Source: Olsenella sp. An270 (GTDB lineage Bacteria; Actinomycetota; Coriobacteriia; Coriobacteriales; Atopobiaceae). Taken from it: 64,000 bases of DNA. Shown in pieces: positions 18,363 through 26,404 of the stretch (within the stretch, counting starts at the first letter, position 1; the number at the start of each line of letters is the position of its first letter). The notes beneath the pieces were generated by a model. It did not search any database, was not told the origin of the DNA, and was given only the letters and a program-made list of their open reading frames with translations. Both the position numbers and the translations under genes were made by a program. The stretch is from positions 372,001-436,000 of the forward strand of contig NZ_NFJF01000001.1 of NCBI RefSeq assembly GCF_002159735.1, given 5' to 3'.

Positions 18363-19306
18363 GCCAGGTAAGGAAATCCGAAGGGGGCGCCGAGGGCGGT
18401 TGGCTCAAGCGGCAGATTGCCCTCCTCGAGGGTCACAGGGCATCGAGGGAGGAGGCGCGCGCCGCTGGCGGGCTGCGGGGCCAGAAGGCGAGGAGCTCCG
18501 CAGAGCGCCTGCTCACGCGCACGACCTCGGGTGCCATCTATGCCGTCGTCACGCTCGCGTGCGTCTTCTTTGGGCCTCTCACGACGGCCCTGCTCGTCGC
18601 CGCCGAGTCCTGGCTGTGCTGCTCCGAGTTCTTCCGCATCTGTCGCATGGGCGGCCGTATGCCCAACGAGTCCCTCGGGCTCGTCTTCGCGCTCCTCTTC
18701 CCGGCGGCCGCCTACCTCTCCGGCATCGTCGCATGCGCGCTCGCCGTCCTGCTCTTGCTCGCAGCCTGCGCGTGCTGGTACGTCTTCGCGCCCCGCGCCA
18801 ACGTGGCCGACGTCGCCGTCACGGCGTTCGGGCCGCTCTACACGTCGCTCGCGTTCTCGAGCGTCATCCTGACCCGCTGCATCGACCCCGGGATGACCGG
18901 CGCGCTGGTCACCCTCGGCGTCATGCTCTCCATCTGGGCTAACGACGCCTTCGCCTACTTCGTGGGGTCGGCGATCGGCTCGCACAAGCTCGCCCCTCGC
19001 ATCTCACCCAACAAGAGCGTCGAGGGGTTCGTCGGTGGCCTCGTCGGTTCCGTGCTCGTCTGGGTGCTTCTCGGCATCTTCGTCCTCACCTCGCTGCCGC
19101 TTCCCGTCGTCGCGCTCTTCGGCCTCGTCGTGGGCGTGGTGGGCGTGGTGGGCGACCTCTTCGAGTCCCGTCTCAAGCGCGGCGCCGGCGTCAAGGACTC
19201 CGGCAACGTCATTCCCGGCCACGGCGGGCTGCTCGACCGCTCCGACTCGATGCTCTTCGGGAGCACGGCCGCCCTCTTCCTTCTCGTCCTTGGAGGCGTC
19301 CTGTGA
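18359..19306 (+). CDS. cdsA: Phosphatidate cytidylyltransferase
   Basis: CdsA converts phosphatidic acid + CTP to CDP-diacylglycerol in the membrane. The 315-residue protein has a polar N-terminal extension of about 55 residues and then multiple hydrophobic segments. The family signature is at the C-terminal end: SRLKRGAGVKDSGNVIPGHG followed by GLLDRSDS. The GTG start overlaps the uppS stop. Confidence 0.94.
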   Translation: MSQVRKSEGGAEGGWLKRQIALLEGHRASREEARAAGGLRGQKARSSAERLLTRTTSGAIYAVVTLACVFFGPLTTALLVAAESWLCCSEFFRICRMGGRMPNESLGLVFALLFPAAAYLSGIVACALAVLLLLAACACWYVFAPRANVADVAVTAFGPLYTSLAFSSVILTRCIDPGMTGALVTLGVMLSIWANDAFAYFVGSAIGSHKLAPRISPNKSVEGFVGGLVGSVLVWVLLGIFVLTSLPLPVVALFGLVVGVVGVVGDLFESRLKRGAGVKDSGNVIPGHGGLLDRSDSMLFGSTAALFLLVLGGVL

Positions 19307-20505
19307 TGATCGTTCCCCAGCCTCCCGAAACCGAGCACCGCTCGGGAGAGACGCTCCGCGTCGCGGTGCTCGGCTGCACCGGCTCGATCGGGTCACAGAC
19401 CCTCGACGTGTGCCGTCGCCATCGCGACCGCGTGAGCGTCGTCGCCCTCTCCGCCGACTCGTCCACCGAAGCCCTCGTTTCTGCTGCGAGGGAGTTTGGT
19501 GCGACGCACGTTGCGGTCTCCGACCCCGATCACGCCCGCGACGCCTGCCTCGACGAGCTTCCGGACGCGTGCGTCGTCGGGGCCGGCGCCGAGGCTGTGA
19601 CCGAGCTCGCCACGCTGCCCGAGGTGGACGTCGTCGTCAACGCGCTCGTGGGCTTTGCCGGCATCCACGCCGGCTACGCCGCCCTTCTCGCCGACAAGGT
19701 GCTTGCCTACGCGAACAAGGAGTCGATCGTCTGCGGCGGCGACCTGCTTATGCCCCTCGTGCGCCCGGGGCGCCTCATCCCCGTCGACTCCGAGCACAGC
19801 GCCATATTCCAGTGCCTGATGGGGGAGAGGGGCCATGACCTGCGCAGGATCTGGCTGACCTGCTCTGGCGGCCCCTTCTACGGGCGCACGCGCGACGAGC
19901 TCGCGTCGGTGACGCTCTCCGACGCGCTCGCGCACCCCACCTGGTCCATGGGCGCCAAGATCACGATCGACAGCGCCACGCTCATGAACAAGGGCCTGGA
20001 ACTCATCGAGACCCATCACCTCTACGGGGTCGACGTCGACGACATCTGCGTGCTCGTCCACCGTCAGAGCAAGATCCACTCCATGGTCGAGTTCGCCGAC
20101 GGCATGGTCAAGGCCCAGCTCGGCGCCTCCGACATGCGCGGCCCCATCCAGTACGCGCTCAGCTTCCCCGAGCGCTGGGAGGCGAGCGCCGAGGCCGTCA
20201 ACTGGTGGGAGTGCGGTCCCCTGACCTTCGACGAGCCTGACGAGGGGACCTTTGGGTGCCTTGCGCTCGCCCGCGAGGCAGGACGTCGGGGCGGCACGCT
20301 CCCGTGCGCGATGAACGCCGCCAACGAGGTCGCAAACGCCGCCTTCTGCCAAGGTTTGTGCGGGTTCCTCGACATCGAGCGCGTCGTCTCGCGTGTCATG
20401 GATGAGACCGAGGTCGAGCGGGTAGAGACTCTCGAGCAGCTCGACGAGGTCGACGCGCGCGCCCGGGCGCGCGCCGCGGCCGTTCTCTCGGAGGTCAGCA
20501 GGTGA
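19306..20505 (+). CDS. dxr: 1-deoxy-D-xylulose 5-phosphate reductoisomerase
   Basis: Dxr makes MEP from DXP with NADPH, the committed step of the MEP pathway. The roughly 399-residue protein has the NADPH motif VLGCTGSIGSQTLDV, ANKESIVCGG, the metal and substrate site PVDSEHSAIFQ, and KITIDSATLMNKGLE. The ATG at 19306 overlaps the cdsA stop, with GGAGG 9 nt upstream; a GTG at 19303 is also possible. Confidence 0.96.
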   Translation: MIVPQPPETEHRSGETLRVAVLGCTGSIGSQTLDVCRRHRDRVSVVALSADSSTEALVSAAREFGATHVAVSDPDHARDACLDELPDACVVGAGAEAVTELATLPEVDVVVNALVGFAGIHAGYAALLADKVLAYANKESIVCGGDLLMPLVRPGRLIPVDSEHSAIFQCLMGERGHDLRRIWLTCSGGPFYGRTRDELASVTLSDALAHPTWSMGAKITIDSATLMNKGLELIETHHLYGVDVDDICVLVHRQSKIHSMVEFADGMVKAQLGASDMRGPIQYALSFPERWEASAEAVNWWECGPLTFDEPDEGTFGCLALAREAGRRGGTLPCAMNAANEVANAAFCQGLCGFLDIERVVSRVMDETEVERVETLEQLDEVDARARARAAAVLSEVSR

Positions 20506-21869
20506 GCGAAGCGCTCGGCGTCGTCTGGACCGTCTTCTGGGGCGTCCTCGTCCTCTCCTTTCTCGTCTTCATCCACGAGGCGGGTCACTACCTCGTCTCG
20601 CGTCTGCTGAACGTGCGTGCGACCGAGCTCTTCCTTGGCTTTCCCTGCCGCTTCAAGCTCTCGTTCAAGAGCCGTAAGGTCGGCACCGAGTTTGGCGTCA
20701 CCCCCGTGCTCCTGGGCGGCTACACCCGCATCTGCGGCATGGAGGGCATGCGAGACGAGCTCCTCGCGCCCGCGCTGGACCTCGTCACCAAGCGGGGGCG
20801 CATCACGGCGCAGGAGCTCGCCGACGAGCTCGGCATCGACCTCGACCGCGCCTACGGCCTGCTCGAAGGCCTCTGCGAGTGGGCGAGCGTCCAGCCCGGG
20901 GACCATGACGACAAGGCCTCGTACCCCGACGTCTACCTGAGCGTCGCCCGTGACGCGAACCTGCTGACCGAGTACGACCGCGGCCACGACTTCACGCAGG
21001 CCGGCTCGACGGCGGCCGGGGAGCCCCGCGAGACCGGGCTTCCGCCCGAGGAGTTTCTCGCCATGGAGCGTGGCAGGACGTACGAGGGGGCGAGCTTCCC
21101 CAAGCGCCTCGCGATGCTCGCCGCCGGCCCCGTCGTGAACGTGGTCTTTGCCTTCCTCGTCGTCACCGCGGCCCTCATGATCCGCGGCGTCGACTACGTC
21201 TCCAACGTCAACGTCCTCGGCTCGGTGGAGGCCGGCTCTCCCGCCGCGGTCGCCGGTCTCGAGGCCGGCGACGAGCTCACCGTGGTCGACGGCACGGACG
21301 TCGACTCCTGGGAGGGGATAGTCGAGGCGCTCGCGGCCCCGCTCGCCGAGGGGCGGGACTTCGACGTCACCTTCGTGCGCGACGGGAGCGAGCGCACCGT
21401 GACCGTCGACCTGCCCGACGGGGAGCCCACGGACCTCGTGGGCGTCACGGCGACGGTGGAGACCTACCACCCCGACCTCGTCGAGGCCTCCTCATTCACC
21501 CTCGACTACGTCCGACAGGTCGCCGTCGCGATCTCGCGCCTCCTCCAGCCGCAGCACACGATGGAGGTTCTCGACCAGTCGTCCTCCGTCGTCGGCATCG
21601 CCGTGATGGCCTCCTCGGCCGCCTCGGCCGGCGTCTACGACCTCGCGGTTGTTGTCGCCGCGATTTCCCTCTCGCTCGGCCTCATGAACCTCCTGCCCAT
21701 ACCGCCCTTCGACGGGGGGAAGATACTCATCGAGGTCGTGCAGGCCGTCATCCGCCGGCCCCTGCCGCCCCGCGCCGTTGCGGCCCTGAGTTACGTGGGC
21801 CTCGCGTTCGTCCTGTTTGTGTTCGTCGTCGTGCTGAAGAACGACGTCGTCCGCATCTTCCTCGGTTAG
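20502..21869 (+). CDS. rseP: RseP-type site-2 metalloprotease with inserted winged-helix-like region
   Basis: Intramembrane zinc proteases of family M50 cleave membrane regulators or signal-peptide remnants. The 455-residue protein has HEAGH (residues 25-29) in the first membrane segment, a PDZ-like domain at about 215-300, and a second motif NLLPIPPFDGG near residue 400 where the family usually has LDG. Unusually, residues about 82-192 form an extra polar stretch between GGYTRICGMEG and the segment FPKRLAMLAAGP. It includes RGRITAQELADELGIDLDRA, which resembles a helix-turn-helix. The GTG start overlaps dxr. Confidence 0.9.
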   Translation: MSEALGVVWTVFWGVLVLSFLVFIHEAGHYLVSRLLNVRATELFLGFPCRFKLSFKSRKVGTEFGVTPVLLGGYTRICGMEGMRDELLAPALDLVTKRGRITAQELADELGIDLDRAYGLLEGLCEWASVQPGDHDDKASYPDVYLSVARDANLLTEYDRGHDFTQAGSTAAGEPRETGLPPEEFLAMERGRTYEGASFPKRLAMLAAGPVVNVVFAFLVVTAALMIRGVDYVSNVNVLGSVEAGSPAAVAGLEAGDELTVVDGTDVDSWEGIVEALAAPLAEGRDFDVTFVRDGSERTVTVDLPDGEPTDLVGVTATVETYHPDLVEASSFTLDYVRQVAVAISRLLQPQHTMEVLDQSSSVVGIAVMASSAASAGVYDLAVVVAAISLSLGLMNLLPIPPFDGGKILIEVVQAVIRRPLPPRAVAALSYVGLAFVLFVFVVVLKNDVVRIFLG

Positions 21870-21877
21870 GAGTGCCC

Positions 21878-22957
21878 ATGAGCAAAATCGATGCCCGACT
21901 CCCGCGTGAGCTCACCCACCGGGTGAGCGTCGGCGGCGTCAAGGTCGGTGGGGGAGCCCCCGTCTCCGTCCAGTCCATGTGCACGACCGACACCGCCGAC
22001 CCCACGGCCACCCTCGCACAGATCCGCGAGCTCGCCGACGCGGGCTGCGAGATCATCCGCGTGGCGATCCCCGGTGCCGCGGCGCTCGACGGCTTCCGTG
22101 AGATCTGCGCCGCCTCGCCGCTCCCCGTCGTCGCGGACATCCACTTCGACCACACGCTCGCCATCGAGGCATGCCGCCGCGGGGCCGCCGCCCTGCGCGT
22201 CAACCCCGGCAACATCGGCAGCTGGGACAAGGTCGACGCTGTCATCGACGAGGCCGGCGCCGCCGGGATCCCCATTCGCATCGGCGTCAACGCCGGCTCG
22301 CTCGACCCCGCGTTCGCCGAGCGCGAGGACCTCACGTTCGTCGAGAAGCTCGTGGGCTCCGCCACGTCCTTCGTCGCGCACTTCCGCGACCGCGGCTTCG
22401 ACGACATGGTGCTCTCCGCGAAGGCGCACGGCGTTCCCACGACCGTCGAGGTGAACCGCGCGCTGTCGCGCGAGCTGCCCGAGGTCCCGCTGCACATCGG
22501 CGTCACCGAGGCCGGGACGGCGCGCCAGGGCACCGTCAAGAACGCGGCCGCCGTCGGTGCGCTCCTCATGGAGGGCATCGGGGACACGATCAGGCTCTCG
22601 CTCACCGCCGACCCGGTGGAGGAGGTCAACGTCGCGTGGGACCTGCTCTCCGCCGTCGGCCTGCGCCAGCTTCGGCCGGAGCTTGTGAGCTGCCCCACCT
22701 GCGGTCGCTGCCAGTGGGACCTCATGGGCGTCGCCTCCGAGGTCGAGCGTCGCCTGAGCGGCGTCCGCTCTCCCATCACGGTGGCCGTCATGGGCTGCGT
22801 GGTGAACGGGCCGGGCGAGGCAAGGGGCGCCGACATCGGGCTCGCCGGCGGCCGCGGCAAGGCGGTCCTCTTCGCGTCCGGCGAGAAGATCCGAACCGTC
22901 GACGAGGCCGACGCCGTCGACGAGCTCTTCGCCGAGATCGAGCGTCGCTTCTCGTAG
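21878..22957 (+). CDS. ispG: 4-hydroxy-3-methylbut-2-en-1-yl diphosphate synthase
   Basis: IspG (GcpE) is a 4Fe-4S enzyme that makes HMBPP from MEcPP. The 359-residue protein begins KIDARLPRELTHRVSVGG and has PVSVQSMCTTDT and LRVNPGNIG. The C-terminal cluster ligands are in SCPTCGRCQWD and GCVVNGPGEA. AGGAG lies 5 nt before the ATG at 21878. With dxr here and ispH at 40.9 kb, three MEP genes are in the window. Confidence 0.97.
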   Translation: MSKIDARLPRELTHRVSVGGVKVGGGAPVSVQSMCTTDTADPTATLAQIRELADAGCEIIRVAIPGAAALDGFREICAASPLPVVADIHFDHTLAIEACRRGAAALRVNPGNIGSWDKVDAVIDEAGAAGIPIRIGVNAGSLDPAFAEREDLTFVEKLVGSATSFVAHFRDRGFDDMVLSAKAHGVPTTVEVNRALSRELPEVPLHIGVTEAGTARQGTVKNAAAVGALLMEGIGDTIRLSLTADPVEEVNVAWDLLSAVGLRQLRPELVSCPTCGRCQWDLMGVASEVERRLSGVRSPITVAVMGCVVNGPGEARGADIGLAGGRGKAVLFASGEKIRTVDEADAVDELFAEIERRFS

Positions 22958-22980
22958 CAGAGTTCTGCCGCCACTGCGCG

Positions 22981-23224
22981 GTCCTTCTCGCCCGCCTGCG
23001 CGGTCCTTCTCGCCCATCGCTCCATCGAGTGTACGAGTTTGAACTCATACGCTTGAGCGTGTGAGCATACGTGCATAGGTCAACTGGGCAAATGCACATC
23101 CACGTTTGACTGAATTCAAGCCATGAGACGGAAACTCGTACACTCGCGGAGAGGGGCAAGGGGGACCGGGTGGCAAGAGCGGCCGAGAAGGACGTGCCCG
23201 TCGAGATGGTGGGACGAGAAGAAC
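22981..23224. repeat. nested palindromic intergenic element, copy 1 (core TCAACTGGGCA)
   Basis: The gap 22958-23278 holds no gene but is highly structured. The outer arm GTCCTTCTCGCCC occurs twice (22981-22993 and 23003-23015, inside a 20-bp direct repeat of period 22). It is matched in inverse by GGCCGAGAAGGAC (23181-23193) and GGGACGAGAAGAAC (23211-23224). The inner arm CGAGTGTACGAGTTT (23026-23040) has an exact inverted copy at 23132-23146 and also forms a local palindrome at 23031-23050. Between them lies TCAACTGGGCA (23080-23090). A second element at 41776 shares the outer arms, the core and the order of parts. Confidence 0.8.
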
Positions 23225-23278
23225 GCCGTATTGTCGTAGAATCATGAGCGTTGCATGTTGGACAGAAGGGAACCGCAC

Positions 23279-24994
23279 GTGAAGCGCTATCAGAAGATGT
23301 CCCGGCTCTACGCCCCCACGCTCAAGGAGGACCCCGCCGAGGCGGAGCTCGCGAGCCACCGCCTGCTGCTGCGGGCCGGCATGATTCGCAAGACCGCCGC
23401 CGGCCTCTACAGCTACCTGCCGCTCGCCTGGCGCTCGATCAACAAGATCGAGGCCGTGATCCGCGACGAGATGGAGGCCATCGGCGCCCAGGAGATGATG
23501 GTGCCCGTCCTCACGCCCGCCGAGCTCTGGCACGAGTCGGGCCGCTGGGACGCCTACGGCCCCGAGCTCATGCGCATCTCCGACCGTCACGGCCGCGAGT
23601 TTGCCCTGGGCCCCACGCACGAGGAGACGTTCACGGACCTCGTGAAGAACGAGCTGCGTTCCTACAAGCAGCTCCCCTGCACGCTCTACCAGATCCAGGA
23701 CAAGTTCCGCGACGAGATGCGCCCCCGCTTTGGCCTCATGCGCGGCCGCGAGTTCATCATGAAGGACGCCTACAGCTTCTCCGCCACGCAGGAGTCGCTC
23801 CAGGAGTGCTACGAGCAGGAGAAGGCTGCCTACGCGCGCATCGCCGAGCGCTGCGGCATCTACGCGCTGCCCGTCGTGGCCGACTCCGGCCAGATCGGCG
23901 GCGACACCTCCGTTGAGTTCATGGCGCTCGCCGACTCCGGCGAGGCCGAGCTCGTCTGGTGCGACTGCGGCTTTGCCGCCGACGTCGAGGCGGCCGCCAC
24001 GAAGGTCCCCGTGACCGAGGGCCCCGGCGACGGGACGCTCACGAAGGTCCACACCCCCGGCCTTGGCTCCATCGAGGCCGTGGCCGACTTCTTTGGCTTC
24101 CCCGAGAACGGGACGCGCAAGTCGCTCGCTCTCGTGGCCGGGGACGGCACCAACGTCGTTGCCATCGTCCCCGGCGACCACGAGCTCAACGAGATCAAGG
24201 CGGGCAAGCTCTTTGGCGCCTATCACCTCATGAGCGACGAGGAGCTCGAGCTGGCCGGCCTGCACAAGGGCTTCATCGGCCCCGTAGGCCTGCCCGAGGG
24301 GGTGCGCCTGGTCTGCGACGAGTCCCTGCGCGAGAGCCAGAGCTGGACCTGCGGCGCCAACGAGGTCGACTACCACTTCACCGGCGCCCGTCCTGGCCGC
24401 GACTTTGAGGTCGACGAGTGGGCCGACCTCGTGAGCGTCCACGAGGGCGACCCCTGCCCGCACTGCGGGGCGGCCCTCAAGAGCGCGCGCGGCATCGAGA
24501 TCTCCCAGGTCTTCCAGCTCGGCACCAAGTACTCCGAGTCCATGGGCGCCACCTTCGCCGACGAGGACGGCGTCGAGCGGCCGTTCCTCATGGGCTGCTA
24601 CGGCATCGGCGTCTCCCGCACGCTGGCTGCGGTTGTGGAGCAGCACAACGACGAGCACGGCATCTCCTGGCCCGTCTGCGTGGCCCCCTACGAGGTCGAG
24701 GTCGTTCCGCTCGCCGTGAACGACGACGTGGTCACGCCGGTCGCCGAGAAGGTCGTGGACGAGCTCAGCGCGGCCGACCTCGAGGTCCTTCTCGACGACC
24801 GCAAGGAGCGTCCGGGCGTCAAGTTTGCCGACGCCGACCTCATTGGCATCCCGTACCAGGTGATCCTGGGCAAGCGCGGCGTCGCGAACGGCATGGCCGA
24901 GGTCAAGGTTCGCGAGACCGGCGAGCGCTTCGACGTCCCGATGGACGAGCTCGTCTCCTGGCTTACCGAGCGCATCGTCCCCGCCCGCGCCTAG
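23279..24994 (+). CDS. proS: Proline--tRNA ligase
   Basis: ProS charges tRNA-Pro. The 571-residue length fits the bacterial-type enzyme with an inserted editing domain (about residues 225-400). Class II motif 1 lies around MIRKTAAGLYSYLPL, motif 2 at YQIQDKFRDEMRPRFGLMRGR (read in two blocks), and motif 3 at GCYGIGVSRTLAAVVEQ. The C-terminal anticodon domain ends the protein. The GTG at 23279 is chosen for AAGGGA 8 nt upstream; the frame is open to 23255. It follows structured element 1. Confidence 0.96.
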   Translation: MKRYQKMSRLYAPTLKEDPAEAELASHRLLLRAGMIRKTAAGLYSYLPLAWRSINKIEAVIRDEMEAIGAQEMMVPVLTPAELWHESGRWDAYGPELMRISDRHGREFALGPTHEETFTDLVKNELRSYKQLPCTLYQIQDKFRDEMRPRFGLMRGREFIMKDAYSFSATQESLQECYEQEKAAYARIAERCGIYALPVVADSGQIGGDTSVEFMALADSGEAELVWCDCGFAADVEAAATKVPVTEGPGDGTLTKVHTPGLGSIEAVADFFGFPENGTRKSLALVAGDGTNVVAIVPGDHELNEIKAGKLFGAYHLMSDEELELAGLHKGFIGPVGLPEGVRLVCDESLRESQSWTCGANEVDYHFTGARPGRDFEVDEWADLVSVHEGDPCPHCGAALKSARGIEISQVFQLGTKYSESMGATFADEDGVERPFLMGCYGIGVSRTLAAVVEQHNDEHGISWPVCVAPYEVEVVPLAVNDDVVTPVAEKVVDELSAADLEVLLDDRKERPGVKFADADLIGIPYQVILGKRGVANGMAEVKVRETGERFDVPMDELVSWLTERIVPARA

Positions 24995-25005
24995 TCCGAC
25001 CCCAC

Positions 25006-25038
25006 GTGCCCCGGTCTCCACGCCGGGGCACCTTTCTG
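25006..25038 (+). terminator. terminator after proS
   Basis: A perfect 9-bp stem (GTGCCCCGG and CCGGGGCAC) with an 8-nt loop is followed by CTTTCT. Confidence 0.75.
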
Positions 25039-25053
25039 TCGAGAGGAACGATC

Positions 25054-26094
25054 ATGAGCTACGAGGAGCTGGCCCGAGCCGCACGCGGCAACATCGGGCC
25101 CTTCTGCAAGGCGTGTCCCGTCTGCGACGGGCGCGCGTGCGCCGGCGTGATGCCCGGCCCGGGCGACAAGGGCGTGGGTCGCGTGGCGCACGGCAACTGG
25201 GAGGCATGGCAGAACCTCCGCGTGAACATGGACACCCTGCACGGGCCCTTCTCGGCAGATACGCGCGCGACGGTGCTCGGGTGCGAGCTCTCCGTACCCG
25301 TGATGGTCGGCCCGGTCGGCGACGTCCAGCGCCACTATGGCGAGAGATACGACACCGTGACCTACAACCGCTGCGTGCTGGAGGCGGCGGCGGGGGAGGG
25401 CACGCTCGCGTGGACGGGCGACGGCCTCGACGCTTCCATCATGACCGAGGCCTGCGACCTCATCGCAAGCCTGGGCGGGCGCGGCTTGCCCACGGTGAAG
25501 CCCTGGGACGCGGCGACCCTGGACGCCAAGCTCGACCAGGCGCTCGAGGCGTCCCCGGCGGCCGTCGCCATGGACATCGACGCTGCGGGCCTACCGTTTT
25601 TGCGCGGCCAGGAGCCGCCGGCGGGGGCAAAGTCTGCCGCCGAGGTCGCAGAGATCGTCTCCCGCTGTCACGAGCGCAACGTGCCCTTTGTCCTCAAGGG
25701 CGTGATGACGCCGCGAGCGGCCGCCAGGGCCGCCGAGGCGGGCGTCGACGCAATCGTGGTCTCCAACCACGGCGGCCGCGTCCTGGACGGCACCCCGGCG
25801 ACCGCTGAGGTGCTCCCTGACATCGTCTCGGCCGTAGGGGACGAGGTTGAGGTCCTCGTTGACGGAGGCATCAGGAGCGGGCTCGACGTGTTTCGCGCGA
25901 TCGCCCTCGGAGCCCGCGCCTGCCTGGTGTGCCGACCGTTCGTGGTCTCCGCCTTCGGCGGGGGAGAGCGTGGCGTCAGGGACTATCTGGGGCAGCTCCG
26001 CTCCGAGCTCGCCGACGCGATGGAGATGTGTGGGACGCCGTCTCTGCGCGACATCTCTCGCGAGGCGCTCTGGGCTCCCTGCGGCGATCGGTGA
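25054..26094 (+). CDS. FMN-dependent alpha-hydroxy-acid oxidase/dehydrogenase
   Basis: Members oxidise L-2-hydroxy acids such as lactate on an FMN-bearing TIM barrel. The 346-residue protein shows the barrel end: KGVMTPRAAARAAEAG, the catalytic His in VVSNHGGRVLDG, and the FMN phosphate site EVLVDGGIRSGLDVFRAIAL. The N-terminus carries an unusual Cys-rich segment CKACPVCDGRACAG (about residues 17-30), not found in classical lactate oxidase. GAGAGGAA precedes the ATG. It lies alone between a terminator and the tRNA promoter. The substrate is unknown. Confidence 0.85.
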   Translation: MSYEELARAARGNIGPFCKACPVCDGRACAGVMPGPGDKGVGRVAHGNWEAWQNLRVNMDTLHGPFSADTRATVLGCELSVPVMVGPVGDVQRHYGERYDTVTYNRCVLEAAAGEGTLAWTGDGLDASIMTEACDLIASLGGRGLPTVKPWDAATLDAKLDQALEASPAAVAMDIDAAGLPFLRGQEPPAGAKSAAEVAEIVSRCHERNVPFVLKGVMTPRAAARAAEAGVDAIVVSNHGGRVLDGTPATAEVLPDIVSAVGDEVEVLVDGGIRSGLDVFRAIALGARACLVCRPFVVSAFGGGERGVRDYLGQLRSELADAMEMCGTPSLRDISREALWAPCGDR

Positions 26095-26111
26095 GGTTCT
26101 CAAAAAACTTG

Positions 26112-26139
26112 TTGACCCTGCCGCGAGGTCTGGTATAGT
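26112..26139 (+). promoter_or_regulatory. promoter of the tRNA-Ala/tRNA-CAU unit
   Basis: TTGACC and TATAGT are separated by 16 bp and lie 17 bp before the first base of tRNA-Ala. Confidence 0.8.
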
Positions 26140-26156
26140 TGCTTACGCACCAACGC

Positions 26157-26232
26157 GGGGATATAGCTCAGTTGGGAGAGCGCGTGACTGGCAGTCACGA
26201 GGTCAGGGGTTCGAACCCCCTTATCTCCACCA
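26157..26232 (+). tRNA. tRNA-Ala (anticodon GGC), copy 1
   Basis: The 76-nt cloverleaf is complete: acceptor GGGGATA paired with TATCTCC, anticodon stem CGTGA/TCACG with loop CTGGCAG (anticodon GGC), T arm AGGGG-TTCGAAC-CCCCT, and an encoded CCA. An identical copy lies at 26870. Confidence 0.97.
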
Positions 26233-26242
26233 CGTAAATGAG

Positions 26243-26269
26243 GGCGGCGGCTTCGGTCGCCGCCTTTTT
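26243..26269 (+). terminator. terminator between tRNA-Ala and tRNA-CAU
   Basis: A perfect 7-bp stem (GGCGGCG and CGCCGCC) with an 8-nt loop is followed by TTTTT. Confidence 0.8.
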
Positions 26270-26274
26270 CATAC

Positions 26275-26350
26275 GGGCTCATGGCGCAACGGTTAGCGCA
26301 GGGGACTCATAATCCCTGGGTTGCAGGTTCGAATCCTGCTGGGCCCACCA
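26275..26350 (+). tRNA. tRNA with anticodon CAU (elongator Met or Ile2)
   Basis: The 76-nt cloverleaf has acceptor GGGCTCA paired with TGGGCCC, anticodon stem GGGGA/TCCCT, loop CTCATAA (anticodon CAU), and an encoded CCA. The arm GACTCATAATC resembles that of lysidine-modified tRNA-Ile2, but elongator Met cannot be excluded by eye. The C1-A72-type mismatch of initiator tRNA is absent. Confidence 0.9.
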
Positions 26351-26359
26351 GATTGTCTC

Positions 26360-26395
26360 CGGCCCGGATGCCCGCACGGCGTCCGGGCCGTCGTC
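26360..26395 (+). terminator. strong hairpin after tRNA-CAU
   Basis: A 13-bp stem (CGGCCCGGATGCC with GGCGTCCGGGCCG, one G-U) encloses a 5-nt loop. No clear T-run follows, so terminator function is likely but not certain. Confidence 0.5.
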
Positions 26396-26404
26396 GTATC
26401 GGCC

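Noticed and set aside
23150-23180. T-box-like string GGGTGGCAAGAGCGG upstream of proS
   Set aside because: It lacks the ACC of the T-box bulge motif, and no specifier loop or stem I could be recognised. The surrounding inverted arms match a repeat also found before an unrelated gene.
26157-26232. Integrated element with an attachment site at tRNA-Ala
   Set aside because: The second copy is a complete functional-looking tRNA rather than a 3' fragment, and no integrase gene lies between or beside the copies.
26275-26350. Initiator tRNA-fMet call for the CAU tRNA
   Set aside because: The acceptor begins with a normal G1-C72 pair, and the anticodon stem lacks the three consecutive G-C pairs expected next to the loop.
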